Source: an uncultured Planctomycetales bacterium
Lineage (GTDB): Bacteria; Planctomycetota; Planctomycetia; Isosphaerales; Isosphaeraceae
Reading direction: 5' to 3'
Assembly: GCA_903926465.1 (NCBI GenBank)
Contig: CAIYJE010000149.1
Coordinates: 1-36,178 of the forward strand
DNA length: 36,178 nucleotides
This document shows, piece after piece, positions 33,392 through 36,178 of this stretch. The translations under genes were made by a program, and so were the position numbers. How positions within the stretch are numbered: the stretch's first letter is position 1; each line of letters opens with the position of its first letter. Below the pieces are notes generated by a model. The model was not told the DNA's origin, did not search any database, and saw only the letters and a program-made list of their open reading frames with translations.

Positions 33392-33785
33392 GGCGCTCGG
33401 TCTCCCCCTGGTTCTACAGTGTTTCTCCAATAATCATGCGAGCAGATGATGTGCCGTGCATTACGCAGAATCATTTTGTCGGGCGAATCGCTACGGGCGG
33501 CCCAGGTGGTTTTGTCGGGCGCGATGTCAATTTCAGACAGGTTAGCTATGCGTGTTATTGATCGTTTGAGGAAGCCGTTTGCCCAGCTCAGCCGATGCCG
33601 TACGTATTCGCAAAAGTTGCCAGTGACAGGTTTTTGTACAGAGTTGGCACTCCCCAGACGCAACCCTGAAAGTTTCAGCAAACAACGGTCGATACAGTTA
33701 CGGGCTCGAATGACTTAATTAGGCTAGTCGCTTGGCAAGGCTCACTTGCCGGGCATGCTTGCCGAAATCCAGAGGCGATCAATCC
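33392..33785. other. Divergent intergenic region of the Tad locus
   Basis: A 394-base region between the tadE operon and a small secreted protein on the opposite strand, so it should hold two promoters. It contains the exact direct repeat TTTTGTCGGGCG at 33474-33485 and 33510-33521, 36 bases apart start to start. A consensus -35 (TTGACA on the - strand near 33525-33530) lacks a matching -10. No gene is supportable here. Confidence 0.45.
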
Positions 33786-34154
33786 ATGAACCGGCCAGTT
33801 GCCCGTAGATCTTTGCAATGCCTGACTCTGACCGTGGGCCTGCTGTTTCCTGCACTCTCGGCCAAGGCCGGTGGATGGTTCGGTCATAAGACCTGGCAAG
33901 CACACCCGTCTGAGGGATATACCGTGCCGATCCAGCAGGTGGTTCAATTTCCAGCCGTGACCATCCGTCAGCCCTGTTCTTCGTTGTTTCATCCGGTGCC
34001 GTTTCGTTATGAGGCACTTTATCCTGGCCTGGGTGGTTCGGCCTGGCATGCCAGCAGCTATGGCGCAACGGTGGCCCCTTCAGCCACGATCATCGATGCC
34101 ACCCTGCTGCCCAGCGTGGGCTCGTCGATCATGGACGGGTCGGCTTTTCCATGA
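33786..34154 (+). CDS. Small secreted protein of unknown function
   Basis: A 122-residue protein from ATG 33786, chosen because it gives a clean signal peptide (MNRPVARRSLQCLTLTVGLL, cut near SAKA-GG); the frame extends to 33732 without support. The mature protein is rich in aromatic residues, Ser, Pro and Ala (GGWFGHKTWQAHPSEGYTVP) and has no recognisable domain. It is the only + strand gene in the right-hand 15 kb and sits convergently between tadC and the tadE operon. A surface role is possible but unproven. Confidence 0.55.
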   Translation: MNRPVARRSLQCLTLTVGLLFPALSAKAGGWFGHKTWQAHPSEGYTVPIQQVVQFPAVTIRQPCSSLFHPVPFRYEALYPGLGGSAWHASSYGATVAPSATIIDATLLPSVGSSIMDGSAFP

Positions 34155-34182
34155 GCGCACACCCGTGCCATTGGCCTGTGTG

Positions 34183-35124
34183 TTACTTCGGAAACGCCGT
34201 CATGAACCGATACACAGCCGGCCCCAGAATGACCACGAACATGGCGGGAAAGATGCACAAGATGGTTGGAAACAGCACCTTGACGGCCGCCTTCTGGGCC
34301 CGTTCTTGCGCATGCTGATGTCGCCTGAGTCGTAAGGTCTCTGCATGCACCCGGAGTGCCCGCACCAGGCTGGCGCCAAACCGATCGGACTGGTTGATGA
34401 CCGAGGCCAGGGTTCGCATTTCTTCCAGGTCGGTTCGTGCCCCCATGTTCAGAAACGCTTCGCCGGGTGTTTGCCCGAGCTGGATCTCTCGTTCGATGAT
34501 ATTCATTTCGCGGGCAAGCAAGGGATGGGCCGTTTTCAGTTCGCTGGAAACCCGCTGGACGGCGGCCTGAAGGCTTAGCCCCCCCTCCAGGCAAATCACA
34601 ATGCCGTCCATGGCGTCTGGAATGGCACGCCGGAGCTGCTCTTGCCGCTTCTTCTTACGGTAATCGAGCCAGAACCCTGGTCCGATCAGTCCCATAATGC
34701 CCAGTGCGCAGCCCACCAGGAATGTGTTCTGCATGGGATAAAGGCCGAGAACCCCGAGAAGAGCTCCGGCCAGAGCCGGCCCGACAATGAGTAACAGTTT
34801 GACTCCCAAGAACATTGGCATGGCCTGGCGGCTATAAAGCCCCGCCTGAATTAAGCGGGTCTGGAGCTGGGTCTGCTCTTCTTCATTAGCTGGCATCAAG
34901 GCCGTGCCAACCTTGGGAAGCGTGGCCTTGGTGATACTGACCAGGGTGGCTGCCGCCTCAGCATCGGCGAGTTGCGGCCGAGGTCCGCCTGGAAGCCAGT
35001 TTTCAATGTCCTCGAGCCGAGCATCAATGCGAGACCGGCGATTGCCAATCAGTGCATACGCAAGTACCACCATGCTACTCACCGCCAGGAAAACCATCAG
35101 GCTGACAAATCCGGGATTGTTCAT
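34183..35124 (-). CDS. tadC: TadC-like inner-membrane platform protein
   Basis: A 313-residue type II secretion F-domain protein of the TadC branch. Start at ATG 35124 (MNNPGFVSLMVFLAV), with GAGGAAA eight bases upstream; the frame runs back to 35172 without homology. It has an N-terminal helix, a cytoplasmic linker (RRSRIDARLEDIENWLPG), two central helices, the T2SSF domain with LRRAIPDAMDGIVICLEGGLSLQAAVQRVS and GEAFLNMGARTDLEEMRTLASVINQSDRFG, and a final helix (ILCIFPAMFVVILGPAVY). With TadB it forms the membrane platform on which the TadA ATPase drives pilus assembly. It follows tadB by 69 bases. Confidence 0.93.
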   Translation of the reverse strand: MNNPGFVSLMVFLAVSSMVVLAYALIGNRRSRIDARLEDIENWLPGGPRPQLADAEAAATLVSITKATLPKVGTALMPANEEEQTQLQTRLIQAGLYSRQAMPMFLGVKLLLIVGPALAGALLGVLGLYPMQNTFLVGCALGIMGLIGPGFWLDYRKKKRQEQLRRAIPDAMDGIVICLEGGLSLQAAVQRVSSELKTAHPLLAREMNIIEREIQLGQTPGEAFLNMGARTDLEEMRTLASVINQSDRFGASLVRALRVHAETLRLRRHQHAQERAQKAAVKVLFPTILCIFPAMFVVILGPAVYRFMTAFPK

Positions 35125-35193
35125 GGATGGATTTCCTCGGTGGGTAAAATTGGGCTGATTCGGTGGCGCCACAGGTCGCCAGCCGTGTTCGAC

Positions 35194-36039
35194 TCAAACA
35201 TCGAAGTTCACAATCTTGCGGATCCAGAGCGCACCCACCCCTTCAAAGGCCAGCGTGGTCATGATCAATGTGGGATGGGCCATCAATTCACTGATGTAAT
35301 CGCGATTGAGAAAGAACATTGCAAAAAATAGGAGCACCGGCAGGCCAAGCAGGATCATGGCTTGCAGCCGTCCCTCGGCGGTGAGCGCTTTGATCTCGCC
35401 CCGGAGGCTGGCCCGTTGACGGATGATGGTGGCCAGCTTTTCCAGCAATTCGGTGAGGCTACCCCCGGTTTGTTGCTGCACCAGCAGCGCCATCACAAAG
35501 ATCTTGATCTCTAGCAAACCGGTTCGGCGGGCCAGGTCACGCAGCGAGAGTTCGGGCGAGAGCCCCAGGTTCTGCTGCTCTGCGCAATATGAAAATTCAC
35601 CACCAATTGGCTGCGGAAACTCTTCGGCCACCGTGAGGATTGCCTGCGAGGTGGTTTGGCCCGCGCGCACCACACGGCTCATGAGGTCGAAGGCCTCTGG
35701 CAACTGGTCAAGAATTCTGGCGAGCCGAGCCTTGCGCTGGTATTGCACGTACAGGAAGGGTAGCCACAAACCAATCAGTCCCGTAACCAGTCCAATGATT
35801 ACATTATGCCTCAAAAATCCTACCAGGCCGCCCAGCACCAGCGCCGCCAGCAGTGAGTATCCCAGCAGGGCCTCCACGCTTAGTTCCAGGGCCGCTTGCC
35901 CAATCATGGACTCTAGTTTGGGCCGCAGGCCGATGGTGGCCTCGTCGTTGCCCAGGTTGGAATCTTGTCGGGCAAGATTGCGAAACAACAAAGATTGTTC
36001 AACCTGCTTCCGTTGTTTGCGCCGGAATTCATCATCGAC
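35194..36039 (-). CDS. tadB: TadB-like inner-membrane platform protein, 5'-truncated by the insertion sequence
   Basis: Type II secretion F-domain protein of the TadB branch, partner of TadC. The frame is open from the IS junction at 36039 (VDDEFRRKQRKQVEQSLLFR), and no proper start codon precedes the conserved part; a TTG at 35989-35991 is unlikely to be natural. The remaining 281 codons cover two helices (LLGYSLLAALVLGGLVGFL and IIGLVTGLIGLWLPFLYV), the T2SSF domain (RILDQLPEAFDLMSRVVRAGQTTSQAI and QQQTGGSLTELLEKLATIIRQRA) and two C-terminal helices. The missing N-terminus should hold a first membrane helix and linker. The F domain is intact, but without start and promoter the gene is probably inactive. 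Confidence 0.88.
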   Translation of the reverse strand, partial: VDDEFRRKQRKQVEQSLLFRNLARQDSNLGNDEATIGLRPKLESMIGQAALELSVEALLGYSLLAALVLGGLVGFLRHNVIIGLVTGLIGLWLPFLYVQYQRKARLARILDQLPEAFDLMSRVVRAGQTTSQAILTVAEEFPQPIGGEFSYCAEQQNLGLSPELSLRDLARRTGLLEIKIFVMALLVQQQTGGSLTELLEKLATIIRQRASLRGEIKALTAEGRLQAMILLGLPVLLFFAMFFLNRDYISELMAHPTLIMTTLAFEGVGALWIRKIVNFDV

Positions 36040-36178
36040 GTAACCATTCAGCCGAATGCAGTGCTTGATCCTGGAAGCGGCGGGAGTTGGCCGGTCTTGA
36101 GGTACTCGCGAACAGCATTCGTCACGGCGGATACTGGGTTATGGCCCCTCTGTTTCAGAGTCCGGAAGACGCTCATCA
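36040..36178 (-). mobile_element. 3' end of an IS66-type insertion sequence (right copy)
   Basis: Exact reverse complement of bases 1-139. The GTAA end lies at 36040, directly against the tadB coding frame. The rest of the element lies beyond the right edge. Confidence 0.8.
36048..36178 (-). CDS. IS66-family transposase, C-terminal fragment (partial, right copy)
   Basis: Same 42-residue transposase tail as at 1-131, on the opposite strand, with SVFRTLKQRG and TGQLPPLP motifs and a TGA at 36050-36048. The gene enters from outside the right edge. Confidence 0.75.
   Translation of the reverse strand, partial: MSVFRTLKQRGHNPVSAVTNAVREYLKTGQLPPLPGSSTAFG

Noticed and set aside
33525-33530. TTGACA on the - strand upstream of the tadE operon as a promoter
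   Set aside because: No acceptable -10 hexamer is found at 16-18 bases, so I do not call a promoter.
1-36178. Possibility that the window is a complete composite transposon or circular element
   Set aside because: Inverted IS ends are suggestive, but the flanking genes are truncated fragments of chromosomal genes (sulfatase, tadB), the contents are ordinary chromosomal functions, and no replication or transfer genes are present.

Overview
The window looks like a GC-rich planctomycete chromosome segment, most like Gemmataceae or a relative. The evidence is a formylglycine sulfatase, a Tat-exported Gfo/Idh/MocA oxidoreductase, an FG-GAP repeat protein, a HGSNAT-like membrane protein, and a Flp/Tad locus with two TadE-like minor pilins, a TadG-like protein and lineage-specific secreted proteins. 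This assignment is inference from gene content; there is no rRNA or marker gene in the window to confirm it.

Both ends are the same sequence. Bases 1-140 are the exact reverse complement of 36039-36178 and encode the last 42 residues of an IS66-type transposase, ending in the GTAA terminus typical of that family. The window is therefore a unique segment caught between two inverted copies of one insertion sequence. At each junction a gene lacks its 5' end: a sulfatase at the left and tadB at the right.

Left accessory block (1-7.1 kb, mostly + strand): truncated sulfatase, a DUF2442-like/XRE regulator, dihydroxyacetone kinase subunits DhaK and DhaL, a decayed PIN-domain toxin with the tail of its antitoxin, and an IS5-type element. 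Next come two small membrane or membrane-anchored proteins and the Gfo/Idh/MocA oxidoreductase, closed by a strong terminator (7.2-9.9 kb).

Central block (10-23.9 kb): two related DUF937-like membrane proteins, one fused to a fasciclin domain; a very large Tex protein with a long low-complexity insertion and an RG-rich tail; MarC; an acetamidase/formamidase-like protein divergent from an FtsX-type permease and its LolD/MacB-like ATPase; a PIG3-like quinone oxidoreductase; and a translationally coupled pair (FG-GAP protein then HGSNAT-like membrane protein).

Right block (24-36.2 kb, nearly all - strand): a Tat-exported Csp-type copper-storage protein; a membrane quality-control group (Bax-inhibitor-1/YccA, LemA, M48 HtpX-like protease with a TerB-like tail); a large multipass membrane protein; and the Tad pilus segment (tadB fragment, tadC, tadE, tadE, tadG-like and a secreted protein, with one small secreted protein on the opposite strand). 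The Tad ATPase, prepilin and secretin genes are not in the window.

I see no tRNA, rRNA, CRISPR array or phage module, and no clear new defence system. The most unusual items are the expanded Tex protein, the DUF937-fasciclin fusion, the exported copper-storage protein and the IS-bounded truncations of two genes.
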